Below the pieces are notes generated by a model. It ran no database searches, was not told the origin of the DNA, and saw only the letters and a program-made list of their open reading frames with translations. Of a DNA stretch of 64,000 nt, positions 25,060-33,308 are shown one piece after another. Source of the stretch: JAFGCL01 sp964492335 (GTDB lineage Bacteria > Chloroflexota > Dehalococcoidia > UBA2247 > RBG-13-53-26). The first letter of the stretch is position 1; each line of letters starts with the position of its first letter. The translations under genes and the position numbers were made by a program. Location: the NCBI GenBank assembly GCA_964492335.1, contig CAZBJX010000004.1, positions 48,191 to 112,190 on the forward strand, written 5' to 3'.

Positions 25060-25151
25060 CGGGCCCTCACGCGCGTCCGGCGCGGGCGGCGGTTGATGTC
25101 CGTCCGGCCCGGCGGTATCATGGAAGCGGACCGCCTGGCGGGAGGGAGACT

Positions 25152-25535
25152 GTGTCGGTCGGCAAGCCGCCGCACCAGCGGGCGAAACCCACGTATGTCC
25201 ATGCGCACCAGGCCGGCGATCCGGCCCTGGACGACAAGCGCTTCACCACGTCCACCGAACGGACCCTGGACTTCAGGGGCCGGGCGGTGCTCTACACCTA
25301 CGCCGAAGCCAGCGCCATCAGCTTCTGCAGCGCTTCGGGGGCCAGCTATGCCGGGAACATGACCGTGTGGGGCTACGTTGTCCGCTGGCATTATGGCGCC
25401 AACGAACTGGGGGAGCCCCTGTCAGAGATCGAGCCCGTTCTGGACAGGGATGAGCAGGATGAGATCAGCCGCACCCTGTGGCCCGGCCCCAGCTCCAGGT
25501 CCAGGGTGGCCTTCCATCCACCCCCGTCCTCCTAG
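25152..25535 (+). CDS. Uncharacterised protein, 127 aa
   Basis: I do not recognise the family. It is predicted mostly beta in the middle (RTLDFRGRAVLYTYAEASAI and MTVWGYVVRWHYGANE) with flexible charged ends. No signal peptide or metal motif is present. The GTG start at 25152 has a strong GGGAGG upstream, which supports translation. Its stop overlaps the end of the convergent aldehyde dehydrogenase gene by four bases. It lies just after the CRISPR-like repeats, but nothing links it to them. Confidence 0.6.
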   Translation: MSVGKPPHQRAKPTYVHAHQAGDPALDDKRFTTSTERTLDFRGRAVLYTYAEASAISFCSASGASYAGNMTVWGYVVRWHYGANELGEPLSEIEPVLDRDEQDEISRTLWPGPSSRSRVAFHPPPSS

Positions 25536-26980
25536 GCGTCCGGCAGCCTGATCACGGCCAGCTTGATCTCGGTCATCTCCTCCATGGCGAACCGGACCCC
25601 CTCCCGGCCCAGCCCGCTGCTCTTGACGCCTCCGTACGGCATGTGGTCCGCCCGGTAGGCCGAGCTGTCGTTGACGATGACGCTGCCCACTTCCAGCTCC
25701 TCAACGGCCTGAAAGGCCTCCCTGAGGTCGCAGGTGAACACGCCGGCGTTCAGCCCGTAGCTGGAGTCGTTGACCATGGAGAGCGCCTGGTCGAAGGTAT
25801 CGAAGGGCATGACGCTCACCAGCGGCGCGAAGGCCTCCTGGCGGACCACCTTCATCTCCCGGCTGACGCCATCAAGCACCGTGGGCTGCATCATCCTGCC
25901 CTCGATGGCCCCCCCGCAGAGGACCCGGGCGCCGCCCCTGACCGCTTCGTCCAGCCAGCCGCGCACCCTCGCGGCGGCCTCGTCGCTGATGAGGGGCCCC
26001 ACGTCCGTGGCCTCCTCCCGGGGATCGCCCGGCCGCAGCGCCTGCACCCTGGGCACAAACAGGGCCAGAAAGGCCTCCATCACCGTCCGCTGCACGCATA
26101 TGCGCTGCACGGAGATGCACACCTGCCCCGCATAGGCGAAGCCTCCCGTCACACAGGAGGCCGCCGCCTGGTCCAGGTCGGCGCTCTCGGTGACGATGCA
26201 GGCCGAGTTGGAGCCCAGTTCCAGGGACACCTTCTTCAGGCCGGCCCGGTCGCGCACGGAGCGTCCCGCGGCCACGCTCCCGGTGAAGCTGACCGCGGCC
26301 ACGCCGGGGTCGGCGGCCAGGTCCCCGGCGGTCTCCGGGGCGCAGGGGACCACGTTCAGGGAGCCGGCGGGGAACCCGGCATCCATGATGGCCTGCCCCA
26401 GGGCCAGGGCGGTGAGCGGCGTCTGTGACGAGGGCTTCAGCACCACGGTGTTGCCAGCGGCCAGGGCCGGGGCGATCTTGTGCACGGCCAGGTTCAGCGG
26501 GAAGTTGAACGGCGTGATGGCGGCCACCACCCCCACGGGCTGCCGGATATAGAAGCCGATGCGGCCCTCGGACCCGGGGACGGCGTCCATGGGTATGGTC
26601 TGCCCGGTCATCCGGCCGGCCTCCGCCGCCGCCAGGCGGAAGGTGGTCGCGGCCCGGTTGACTTCCGAGCGGGACAGCCTCGCCGGCTTCCCGTTCTCAT
26701 CGGTGATGGTGCGGGCCAGCGCCTCGGCCCTCCGGGTGACCAGGCCGGCGGCGGAAAGGAGCATCTCGCTGCGCTGGTGGGCCGGCACGCGCCGGTACCC
26801 GGCAAACGCATCCCGCGACGCGCGGACCGCTTCCTGCACCTGCCGCGGGCTGGCCAGGGACAGCCGGGCCACGGCCTCTCCGGAGTACGGGTTGAAGGTG
26901 ATGTGGGCGCCGCCTTCTCCGGGCACCCGCCGGCCACCTATCAGCAGACAGGAGTCGCGCATCTGTCCCTCCACCGGCAT
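25532..26980 (-). CDS. NAD(P)-dependent aldehyde dehydrogenase
   Basis: This 482-residue ALDH-superfamily enzyme oxidises an aldehyde to an acid, or a semialdehyde, with NAD(P)+. Visible motifs are ITPFNFPLNLAVHKIAPAL, the cofactor loop SFTGSVAAGR, the general-base segment LELGSNSACIV and the nucleophile in FAYAGQVCISVQR. The Glu of the usual LELGGK motif is followed by Ser-Asn here rather than Gly-Lys, as in some glyceraldehyde-3-phosphate/lactaldehyde-type ALDHs. The substrate is not clear from context. A second possible start is the internal MRDSCLL. It lies 12 bp after the CoxE-like gene and may be in its operon. Confidence 0.9.
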   Translation of the reverse strand: MPVEGQMRDSCLLIGGRRVPGEGGAHITFNPYSGEAVARLSLASPRQVQEAVRASRDAFAGYRRVPAHQRSEMLLSAAGLVTRRAEALARTITDENGKPARLSRSEVNRAATTFRLAAAEAGRMTGQTIPMDAVPGSEGRIGFYIRQPVGVVAAITPFNFPLNLAVHKIAPALAAGNTVVLKPSSQTPLTALALGQAIMDAGFPAGSLNVVPCAPETAGDLAADPGVAAVSFTGSVAAGRSVRDRAGLKKVSLELGSNSACIVTESADLDQAAASCVTGGFAYAGQVCISVQRICVQRTVMEAFLALFVPRVQALRPGDPREEATDVGPLISDEAAARVRGWLDEAVRGGARVLCGGAIEGRMMQPTVLDGVSREMKVVRQEAFAPLVSVMPFDTFDQALSMVNDSSYGLNAGVFTCDLREAFQAVEELEVGSVIVNDSSAYRADHMPYGGVKSSGLGREGVRFAMEEMTEIKLAVIRLPDA

Positions 26981-26992
26981 CCGCCCCGCGCC

Positions 26993-28165
26993 CTATCTCT
27001 TGCTGACCAGCTTGCGCATGGAGTCGCCGATGCCGTCCAGGTTGAGCTCGTACATCGGGAACAGCTTGCTGATCACCGAAACCGTGGGGTGGTTCCAGTA
27101 CGACCGGCCCTCGGGGTTGAGCCAGACGCAGTGGCTGAAGTGGTCCGCGATCCTCTTCAGCCAGATGATGCCCGGCGTCTCGTTGCGCTGGTAGTAGTAG
27201 ATCGCCCCCCAGCGCTCATACAGCTCCTGCGGGGCCATGCGGGCGTCGCCCACCAGGACCACCTTGTAGTCCGGCTCCAGGGTACGCAGCAGGTGCTCGG
27301 TGCTCACTTCTTCATGCCTGGTCTCGATGTCCCGGTGGAGCGTGTCGTAGATGCAGTTGTGGAAGTAGTAGTGCTGCATGTCCTTGAAGTGCGAGCTGGT
27401 GTTGGCGGCGGAGAACAGCAGCCCGCAGGTCTCCACGAAGGGCTCCATGGACCCGCCCACGTCCATCAGCAGGAGGAGCTTGACCGCGTTCTTGCGGCTG
27501 CGCATCCACTTGAGCTCGATGTCCCCCGCGTTCTTGGCCGTGGCGTCGATGGTGCGGTCCAGGTCCAGCTCGTCCTCGGGGCCGATGCGGTTCAGGTGCC
27601 TCAGCCGCCGCAGGGCCATCTTGATCTGACGGACATCCAGGGTGATGTCCCCCCGGTAGTTGCGGAACTTGCGCTCCGAGGCGATCTGGATGGCCCCCCG
27701 CCCCCGGGACTCGCCCCCCACCCTGATGCCGGCCGGGTGCTTGCCGGAGTGGCCGAAGGGACTGGTGCCCCCCCGGCCGATCCAGTAGTTGCCACCGTCG
27801 TGCTGCTCGGTCTGCTCAGCCATCCTCTTCTCGAACTCCCGCAGCAGCCTGTCGAAGTCCATCATGTCCAGCAGCGCGCGCTCCTGCTCGGTCAGCTCCG
27901 TCCGGTTGACGGGGTCCTTCAGCCACTCCAGGATCTGCTGAGAGATGTCCGAAGGGAACTCCATGCCCGTGAAGAACTCCTGGAAGGCCACATCATACTG
28001 GTCGAAGTAGGTCTCGCTCTTGACCAGCACCGCCCGGGCGAGGTAGTAGAACTCGTCCAGGTTGGTGACCAGCCCCTGGGAAAGGGCCTCCATCAGGGTC
28101 ATCCACTCGGTGATGGAGACCGGGACCTTCCTCTTCCGCAGGAGGTAGAAGAAATCGGTGAACAA
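26993..28165 (-). CDS. CoxE-like vWA-domain protein
   Basis: This 390-residue protein has an N-terminal helical region and a C-terminal vWA domain of the CoxE/YehP group. The metal-site motif is DVGGSM, in LLLLMDVGGSMEPF, with Gly in place of the first Ser of DXSXS. The middle is Gly/Arg-rich (ESRGRGAIQIASERKFRNYRG). Such proteins pair with a MoxR ATPase to mature or remodel metalloenzymes, for example CoxD/CoxE for aerobic CO dehydrogenase. The MoxR partner is 16 bp upstream on the same strand. It is a second, independent ATPase-vWA pair besides the one at 3234-7259. Confidence 0.85.
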   Translation of the reverse strand: MFTDFFYLLRKRKVPVSITEWMTLMEALSQGLVTNLDEFYYLARAVLVKSETYFDQYDVAFQEFFTGMEFPSDISQQILEWLKDPVNRTELTEQERALLDMMDFDRLLREFEKRMAEQTEQHDGGNYWIGRGGTSPFGHSGKHPAGIRVGGESRGRGAIQIASERKFRNYRGDITLDVRQIKMALRRLRHLNRIGPEDELDLDRTIDATAKNAGDIELKWMRSRKNAVKLLLLMDVGGSMEPFVETCGLLFSAANTSSHFKDMQHYYFHNCIYDTLHRDIETRHEEVSTEHLLRTLEPDYKVVLVGDARMAPQELYERWGAIYYYQRNETPGIIWLKRIADHFSHCVWLNPEGRSYWNHPTVSVISKLFPMYELNLDGIGDSMRKLVSKR

Positions 28166-28181
28166 CGTCTCCCTCCGGCCC

Positions 28182-29057
28182 TCAGTGCAGCATGCGGTAG
28201 ACGTCCACCCTGCGCCCGGCGGGCTGCCGCTGCAGGTGGCGAGTCATGAAGTAGTCGTAGTCCACCTCCTTCTTCAGGAGGGTCCCCACGAAGGGCACTT
28301 CCTTGCTGATGCGGTCCACGGGCACCCCGCCCACCATCAGGCAGTGCAGCCAGTCAATCAGCTCGGAGGTCGAGGGCTTCTTGCGCAGGTCGTCGATGTT
28401 CCTCATCATGTAGAAGGTCTTCATGGCCTCGCGCAGCAGGCCGTCCTGGAGGTTCGGGTAGTGCACCTTGACGATCTGCTCCATGAGCGGAGGGTCGGGG
28501 AACTCGATGTAGTGGAAGACGCAGCGGCGCAGGAACGCGTCCGGCAGCTCCTTCTCCGCGTTGCTGGTGATGATCACCACCGGCCGGTGTATGGCGGCGA
28601 TGGTCTCGTTGGTCTCCGGGATGTGGAAGGACATCTCGTCTATCTCGTTCAGCAGGTCGTTGGGGAACTCCAGGTCCGCCTTGTCCACCTCGTCGATGAG
28701 CAGGACCACCTGCTCTGGAGAGGCGAAAGCCTGCCCCAGCTTGCCCAGCTTGATGTACTGCCTGATGTCGGAAACGTCCTTGCCCCCGAACCGGCTGTCG
28801 TTGAGCCGCTGGACGGTATCGTAGACGTAGAGCCCCTCCTGGGCCTTGGTGGTGGACTTGATATTCCAGATCAGCAGCTTCTTCTTCAGGCCCCTGGAGA
28901 TGCTGTGGGCCAGCATGGTCTTGCCGGTGCCCGGCTCGCCCCGGACCAGGAGGGGCTTCTTAAGGGCGATGCCCACGTTGACCGCATTCCGAAGCGCCTC
29001 GTCGCTGACGTAGTCCGCGCTGCCCTTGAACTTGTCGAAATCGCTGTTACTTGCCAA
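28182..29057 (-). CDS. MoxR-family AAA+ ATPase (CoxD-like)
   Basis: This 291-residue AAA+ ATPase has Walker A GEPGTGKT, Walker B VVLLIDEVDKAD, sensor IITSNAEKELPDAFLRRC and a C-terminal lid. It belongs to the MoxR/CoxD group rather than ChlI and has no Cys insert. A TTG start at 29057 (LASNSDFDKF) with GGAGG six bases upstream is preferred; no ATG or GTG start precedes the family region in a sensible place. TATACT on the minus strand (29103-29108) gives a promoter. It forms an operon with the CoxE-like protein and perhaps the aldehyde dehydrogenase. Confidence 0.88.
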   Translation of the reverse strand: MASNSDFDKFKGSADYVSDEALRNAVNVGIALKKPLLVRGEPGTGKTMLAHSISRGLKKKLLIWNIKSTTKAQEGLYVYDTVQRLNDSRFGGKDVSDIRQYIKLGKLGQAFASPEQVVLLIDEVDKADLEFPNDLLNEIDEMSFHIPETNETIAAIHRPVVIITSNAEKELPDAFLRRCVFHYIEFPDPPLMEQIVKVHYPNLQDGLLREAMKTFYMMRNIDDLRKKPSTSELIDWLHCLMVGGVPVDRISKEVPFVGTLLKKEVDYDYFMTRHLQRQPAGRRVDVYRMLH

Positions 29058-29153
29058 ACCTAACCTCCGGTGACCGATTGTCGTTCGGTCCAGTACTATC
29101 AAAGTATAGCATTTCGCGAGCGCCGGAGACCAATTGCCGGTCTCCGACGCCGA

Positions 29154-29182
29154 TTGTGGGGTGGGCCGGTGGCTGCTATAGT
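29154..29182 (+). promoter_or_regulatory. Promoter of the first VTT membrane protein gene
   Basis: TTGTGG (29154-29159), 17 bp, then TATAGT (29177-29182), 22 bp before the ATG. It is divergent from the MoxR gene, whose own -10 (TATACT, minus, 29103-29108) lies nearby. Confidence 0.5.
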
Positions 29183-29204
29183 AAACTGGTACACGAGAAC
29201 CCGG

Positions 29205-29798
29205 ATGAAGATACGCCTCTCCCGCCTGTGGAAGAACCGATGGGTCCGGTTGGCCGTTGTATTCGCCGTGGTGATCGTCATCAGCCTGCTCCTGGCCTGG
29301 CTCTTCAACTGGCTGCTGCTGCCGGTCAAGGACAGCCTCAGGGGCTACGAGTGGCTGGCCTACCTGGTGGTCTTCGGTTCGGCCCTGGCGGCCAACCTGA
29401 CCGTGGTGGCCCCCGTCTACGTCTTCATGCCCATAATGGTGGCCGCCGCCGGCATCTACCACCCGGCCCTGATCGCGCTGGCGGCCGGCCTGGGCGGGTC
29501 GCTGGGCGAGATGGGCGGCTACTTCGCCGGCACCGTCGGCAAGAAGATCGTCTTCAGCGACTACCCGGAGGCCTACGAGAGGATCGCCGTCTGGGTGGAC
29601 CGGCACGGCGCCCTGGCCATAGCCTTCCTGGCCTTCCAGCCCATACTCCCTTTCGACGTGGCCGGCATGGTGGCCGGGGCCACCAGGATGCCGGCCGGCA
29701 AGTTCTGGGTGGCCTGCTTCGTGGGAAAGTTCGCCAAGTACCTTCTGGTGTGCTACTTCTACAACCAGTTGAAGGGGCACCTGCCATTCATCGGATAG
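29205..29798 (+). CDS. VTT/DedA-like membrane protein (first of two)
   Basis: This 197-residue integral membrane protein has a first membrane segment after RLSRLWKNRWVR (LAVVFAVVIVISLLLAWLF) and several more. It carries the VTT/SNARE-associated Golgi features GGSLGEMGGYFAG and FQPILPFDVAGMVAGATRMP, where the re-entrant loop and conserved Arg/Pro lie. DedA-superfamily proteins act as lipid scramblases or proton-linked lipid carriers. The ATG at 29205 directly precedes the first charged helix. Ribosome site is weak. Confidence 0.82.
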   Translation: MKIRLSRLWKNRWVRLAVVFAVVIVISLLLAWLFNWLLLPVKDSLRGYEWLAYLVVFGSALAANLTVVAPVYVFMPIMVAAAGIYHPALIALAAGLGGSLGEMGGYFAGTVGKKIVFSDYPEAYERIAVWVDRHGALAIAFLAFQPILPFDVAGMVAGATRMPAGKFWVACFVGKFAKYLLVCYFYNQLKGHLPFIG

Positions 29799-29886
29799 AC
29801 TCAGGCTGGCTGGGGGGACCGAGCCTGTCGTATAATGGGCTGCGCTCCGCGGCGCCCCGGGCCCTGTCGGGGCGGAGTGAGTCGGG

Positions 29887-30525
29887 ATGAGCATCGGCAC
29901 TCATATGAAGCAGGAAGGCGGAGCGGCGAAACCCAGGCGGCTGACCTGGCGCTGGGTGCTGGTGGCAGTCGCGGTTATCGCCGTGGTGTCGGCCTCGGCG
30001 ATCATCCTGAAGCAGCACCTTCGGGATTTCGCCGCATTCGGCTACCTGGGCGCCTTCCTCTTCTGTTTCCTGGCCTCGGCCAGCGTGATAGCCTTCGTTC
30101 CCAGCCTGCCGCTGATATTCGCCCTGGGCGGCGTGCTGAACCCGTTCTACGTCGGGCTGGCCGCCGGGGCCGGCGAGGCCATCGGCGAGCTCATCATCTA
30201 CACTGCGGGGCGGACCGGCCACGCCTTCTTCCTCAAGGACCGCTTCGTCGAGGCCCAGACCGCCAGGGAGGTCCACGGCATCTATCCCCGGCTCCAGAGA
30301 TGGGTCCACACCAAGGGCGCCCTGGCGCTCTTTCTGTCTTCCGCAGTCTTCAACCCCTTCTTCAGCCTCATAGGGGCCACGGCCGGCGCCACCCGGTTTC
30401 CAGCCTGGAAGTTCTTCGGGGCCGTATGGGGCGGCAAGACGGTCAAGTGGATCACCGTGGCCGTGCTGGGCGCGGCAATCCTGGCCAAGATCCCCTCCTG
30501 GATCACCTCCTGGATCACCTCCTGA
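29887..30525 (+). CDS. VTT/DedA-like membrane protein (second of two)
   Basis: This 212-residue membrane protein is related to its upstream neighbour. It has an N-terminal anchor (WVLVAVAVIAVVSASAIIL), a second segment (YLGAFLFCFLASASVIAFV), the GGVLNPFYVGLAAGAGEAIGE loop and FNPFFSLIGATAGATRFPAW. It ends in a repeated SWITSWITS. TATAAT lies at 29831-29836. The pair may act together or be duplicates with different substrates; 88 bp separates them. Confidence 0.82.
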   Translation: MSIGTHMKQEGGAAKPRRLTWRWVLVAVAVIAVVSASAIILKQHLRDFAAFGYLGAFLFCFLASASVIAFVPSLPLIFALGGVLNPFYVGLAAGAGEAIGELIIYTAGRTGHAFFLKDRFVEAQTAREVHGIYPRLQRWVHTKGALALFLSSAVFNPFFSLIGATAGATRFPAWKFFGAVWGGKTVKWITVAVLGAAILAKIPSWITSWITS

Positions 30526-30568
30526 AGGGGGCCTCCCGCTCCCCGGACACACGGGCCGGCAGTCTTTG

Positions 30569-30659
30569 TCACGGAGGTGCTGCGCAGCACCTCCGTGATG
30601 CTGTCCCACAGCCCGACGAAGAACCTTCGTCCCGCAGGTGCTGCGCTGCACCCCTGCCC
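30569..30659. repeat. Perfect 30-bp palindrome and an imperfect copy 61 bp on
   Basis: The arms TCACGGAGGTGCTGC and its reverse complement meet without a loop at 30569-30598. A second copy sharing AGGTGCTGCGC starts exactly 61 bp later (30636 against 30575) with a poorer palindrome. The first copy, 43 bp after the VTT stop, could act as that gene's terminator or as a bound operator. The flanking CCCGGAC motif also recurs 122 bp apart (30542, 30664). Confidence 0.55.
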
Positions 30660-30677
30660 GGTTCCCGGACGCGCGGT

Positions 30678-30707
30678 TTGGCATCCGGAATGCGAACTTG
30701 TTATAAT
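30678..30707 (+). promoter_or_regulatory. Strong promoter of the pyrophosphatase gene
   Basis: TTGGCA (30678-30683), 18 bp, then a perfect TATAAT (30702-30707). The predicted leader of about 125 bases to the ATG at 30841 is unusually long for this window; I see no riboswitch that I can name in it. Confidence 0.65.
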
Positions 30708-30840
30708 GCTGATTTGGGTCAATCAAACGGTCGAGAGGAAAGTCGGGAGGACAGTGGGGGCAAGGTTTGGCTGGCTTTTTTGAAAGGAGGGCTGACAGGG
30801 TATGCGAAGGTATTCTGGAAGGAGGGAGGGTCCGCAGTAG

Positions 30841-33213
30841 ATGGAAAAGATAACGCTGTTCCAGGGATTCACTGACCCCTCCGTCACCGGATTCGAACAA
30901 GGGGCCATGATTGCGGTAATCGTGGTGTCACTTCTGGGCCTCCTGTATGCCTGGTTCCTGACCCGGCAGATCATGAGCAAGCCGCTGGGCACCGATAAGA
31001 TGCAGAAGATCGCCCAGGCCATCAGGGACGGCGGCAATGCTTACCTCAAACGGCAGCTCAAGACCATACTGCTCCTGATAGTGGTTCTGGCGGCCTTCAT
31101 CTTCGCCACCGGATTCTTTGGCTACACCCCCCCGAAACCGGAGGGGCAGGACTTCAATCCCCCCTGGTTGATCGGGCTCGGCCGGGCCCTCGGCTTCCTC
31201 ATCGGCGCCGGCTTCTCCGCCACCGTGGGGTACGTGGGCATGAACATGGCCATGCAGGGCAATATCCGGGTGGCAGAGGCTTCCCGGACCAGCTTCGTGG
31301 ACGCCCTTAAGATCGCCTATCGCACCGGGACCATCACCGGCATGCTTACCGATGGCCTGGGCCTCCTGGGCGGCACCGTGATCTTCATCATATTCTTCAG
31401 GGAGGCCCCCCTGGTACTCCTGGGCTTCGGCTTCGGCGGCACGCTGATCGCCCTCTTCATGAGGGTGGGCGGCGGCATCTACACCAAGGCGGCTGACGTG
31501 GGCGCCGACCTGGTGGGCAAAGTGGAAAAGGACATACCTGAGGACGACCCGCGGAATGCGGCCGTCATCGCTGACCTGGTCGGCGACAACGTGGGTGACT
31601 GCGCCGGGATGGCCTCGGACATTTTCGAGTCCTACGAGGTCACCATTGTCTCGGCCATGATCCTGGGCCTATTCCTGACCGAGGCCACCGGACAGCTGAT
31701 GTGGATCATATTCCCCCTGCTGGTCCGCGCGGCCGGCGTGTTTGCATCGATCATCAGCACCTACACCGTGGGCAGTTCCAAGAGCGACACGGATGCCATG
31801 AAAGCCATCCACCGGGGCTACAACCTGGCGGCGGTCATGACCATCGCCTCGTTCGCTCTCTTCGGCTTTCTCTACTGCCATGACTGGCGGTTCTTCGCTG
31901 CCTCCGCCGTGGGCGTGGTGCTGGCGGTTTCCATCAACTTCATGACCGACTACTACACCGGCGCCAACCGCGGCCCCGTGGCGGAGATCAAGAAGTCCAC
32001 CGCCACCGGGCCGGCCACCACCATCCTCAGCGGCCTGGGTATAGGCATGGAGAGCTCCGTGGTCGCCGTCCTGATCATCGCCGCGGCCATTGCGGCCTCG
32101 GCCCTGATCTGGAGGAACGGCATCGAGGTGACCCCCGCGGTCGCCGACTGGCTGGCCCACACCGGGCTGGGCTCGGCCGAGATGACCCTGCTGTGCATCT
32201 TCTACGGCGTGGCCCTCTGCGGCATCGGCCAGTTGACTCTGACCGGCAACAACATCTCCATGGACGCCTTTGGCCCCGTGTCGGACAACGCCAACGGCAT
32301 CGGCGAGATGGCCGGCCTGGAGCCGAAGGCCCGGCAGACCCTGGCCGACCTGGACGCCGTGGGCAACACCACCAAGGCCATTACCAAGGGCATAGCCATC
32401 GCCTCCGCCGTGCTGGCGGCGGTGGCCCTTTTTGCCTCGTTCAAGTTCGAGTACCACGTGCCGACGATCGACATGATCCAGTGGAAGGTGTTTGTGGCCT
32501 TCCTGATCGGCGGCGCCGTGCCATTCCTGTTCAGTTCGCTGCTCATCAACGCGGTGGGGCGGGCGGCCTACTACGTGGTCAATGAGGTCCGCTGGCAGTT
32601 CGCCAACATCAAGGGCATCTGGGAAGGCACCACCGATCCTGACTATGGCAAGGTGGTCACCATCGTCACCGCCGCGGCCCAGAAAGAGCTCCTCACCCCG
32701 GCCCTGCTGGCCATCCTGTCGCCGATCGTGATCGGCTTCGTATTCGGCCTGGAGGCGCTGGCCGGGTTCCTGGCCGGCGTCATCCTGGTGGGCCAGCTGA
32801 TGGCCGTGTTCCAGTCCAACGCTGGCGGCGCCTGGGACAATGCCAAGAAGGTCATTGAAGACGAGCCCCGTGACCTGGAGAAGAACACCGGCAAGGGCTC
32901 GGAGCGCCACAAGGCCAGTGTGGTCGGGGACACCGTAGGCGACCCGTTGAAGGATACCTCCGGCCCGGCTCTCAACCCGCTGATCAAGGTCATCAATCTG
33001 GTGTCGGTGATTGCCGCCAGCATGATGTTGACCAAGGAGGGGATCGAGAGGGATAGCTGGGGGCTGGCAGTGGGCGTGGGCGTTGTCGGCGTCGTGATCA
33101 TCATCGCGGCCCTCTACTTCTCCAAGAGGCAGACCGTGATGGGACGGGATGATGTCGTGCCGGCCGCTTCCGGCCCGGTCCCGACGGCCAAAGAACAGCC
33201 CAAGAAGAAGTAG
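30841..33213 (+). CDS. hppA: Membrane-bound proton-translocating pyrophosphatase, K+-independent type
   Basis: HppA hydrolyses pyrophosphate and pumps H+ across the membrane, saving energy from biosynthetic PPi. The 790-residue protein has about 16 membrane segments. The substrate motif DVGADLVGKVEKDIPEDD is present, followed by GDNVGDCAGMASD. NNISMDAFGPVSDNANGI and the late GDTVGDPLKDTSGP also match. In the segment GNTTKAITKG the residue that separates subtypes is Lys512; K+-dependent enzymes have Ala there, so this one should not need K+ and should pump H+, not Na+. GGAGGGAGGG precedes the ATG. Confidence 0.96.
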   Translation: MEKITLFQGFTDPSVTGFEQGAMIAVIVVSLLGLLYAWFLTRQIMSKPLGTDKMQKIAQAIRDGGNAYLKRQLKTILLLIVVLAAFIFATGFFGYTPPKPEGQDFNPPWLIGLGRALGFLIGAGFSATVGYVGMNMAMQGNIRVAEASRTSFVDALKIAYRTGTITGMLTDGLGLLGGTVIFIIFFREAPLVLLGFGFGGTLIALFMRVGGGIYTKAADVGADLVGKVEKDIPEDDPRNAAVIADLVGDNVGDCAGMASDIFESYEVTIVSAMILGLFLTEATGQLMWIIFPLLVRAAGVFASIISTYTVGSSKSDTDAMKAIHRGYNLAAVMTIASFALFGFLYCHDWRFFAASAVGVVLAVSINFMTDYYTGANRGPVAEIKKSTATGPATTILSGLGIGMESSVVAVLIIAAAIAASALIWRNGIEVTPAVADWLAHTGLGSAEMTLLCIFYGVALCGIGQLTLTGNNISMDAFGPVSDNANGIGEMAGLEPKARQTLADLDAVGNTTKAITKGIAIASAVLAAVALFASFKFEYHVPTIDMIQWKVFVAFLIGGAVPFLFSSLLINAVGRAAYYVVNEVRWQFANIKGIWEGTTDPDYGKVVTIVTAAAQKELLTPALLAILSPIVIGFVFGLEALAGFLAGVILVGQLMAVFQSNAGGAWDNAKKVIEDEPRDLEKNTGKGSERHKASVVGDTVGDPLKDTSGPALNPLIKVINLVSVIAASMMLTKEGIERDSWGLAVGVGVVGVVIIIAALYFSKRQTVMGRDDVVPAASGPVPTAKEQPKKK

Positions 33214-33235
33214 CAAACGGTTTGCGGCTTACACA

Positions 33236-33266
33236 GAGGGGCGGATACGGCAAGTATCCGCCCCTC
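33236..33266 (+). terminator. Hairpin between hppA and rlmN
   Basis: A perfect 13-bp stem (arm GAGGGGCGGATAC) with a 5-base loop lies between the convergent genes hppA and rlmN. It could serve both directions. Confidence 0.7.
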
Positions 33267-33308
33267 ACTGCTATCTGCGCCGGGGGTGCCCCGGCCTTGC
33301 CGGAGGGC

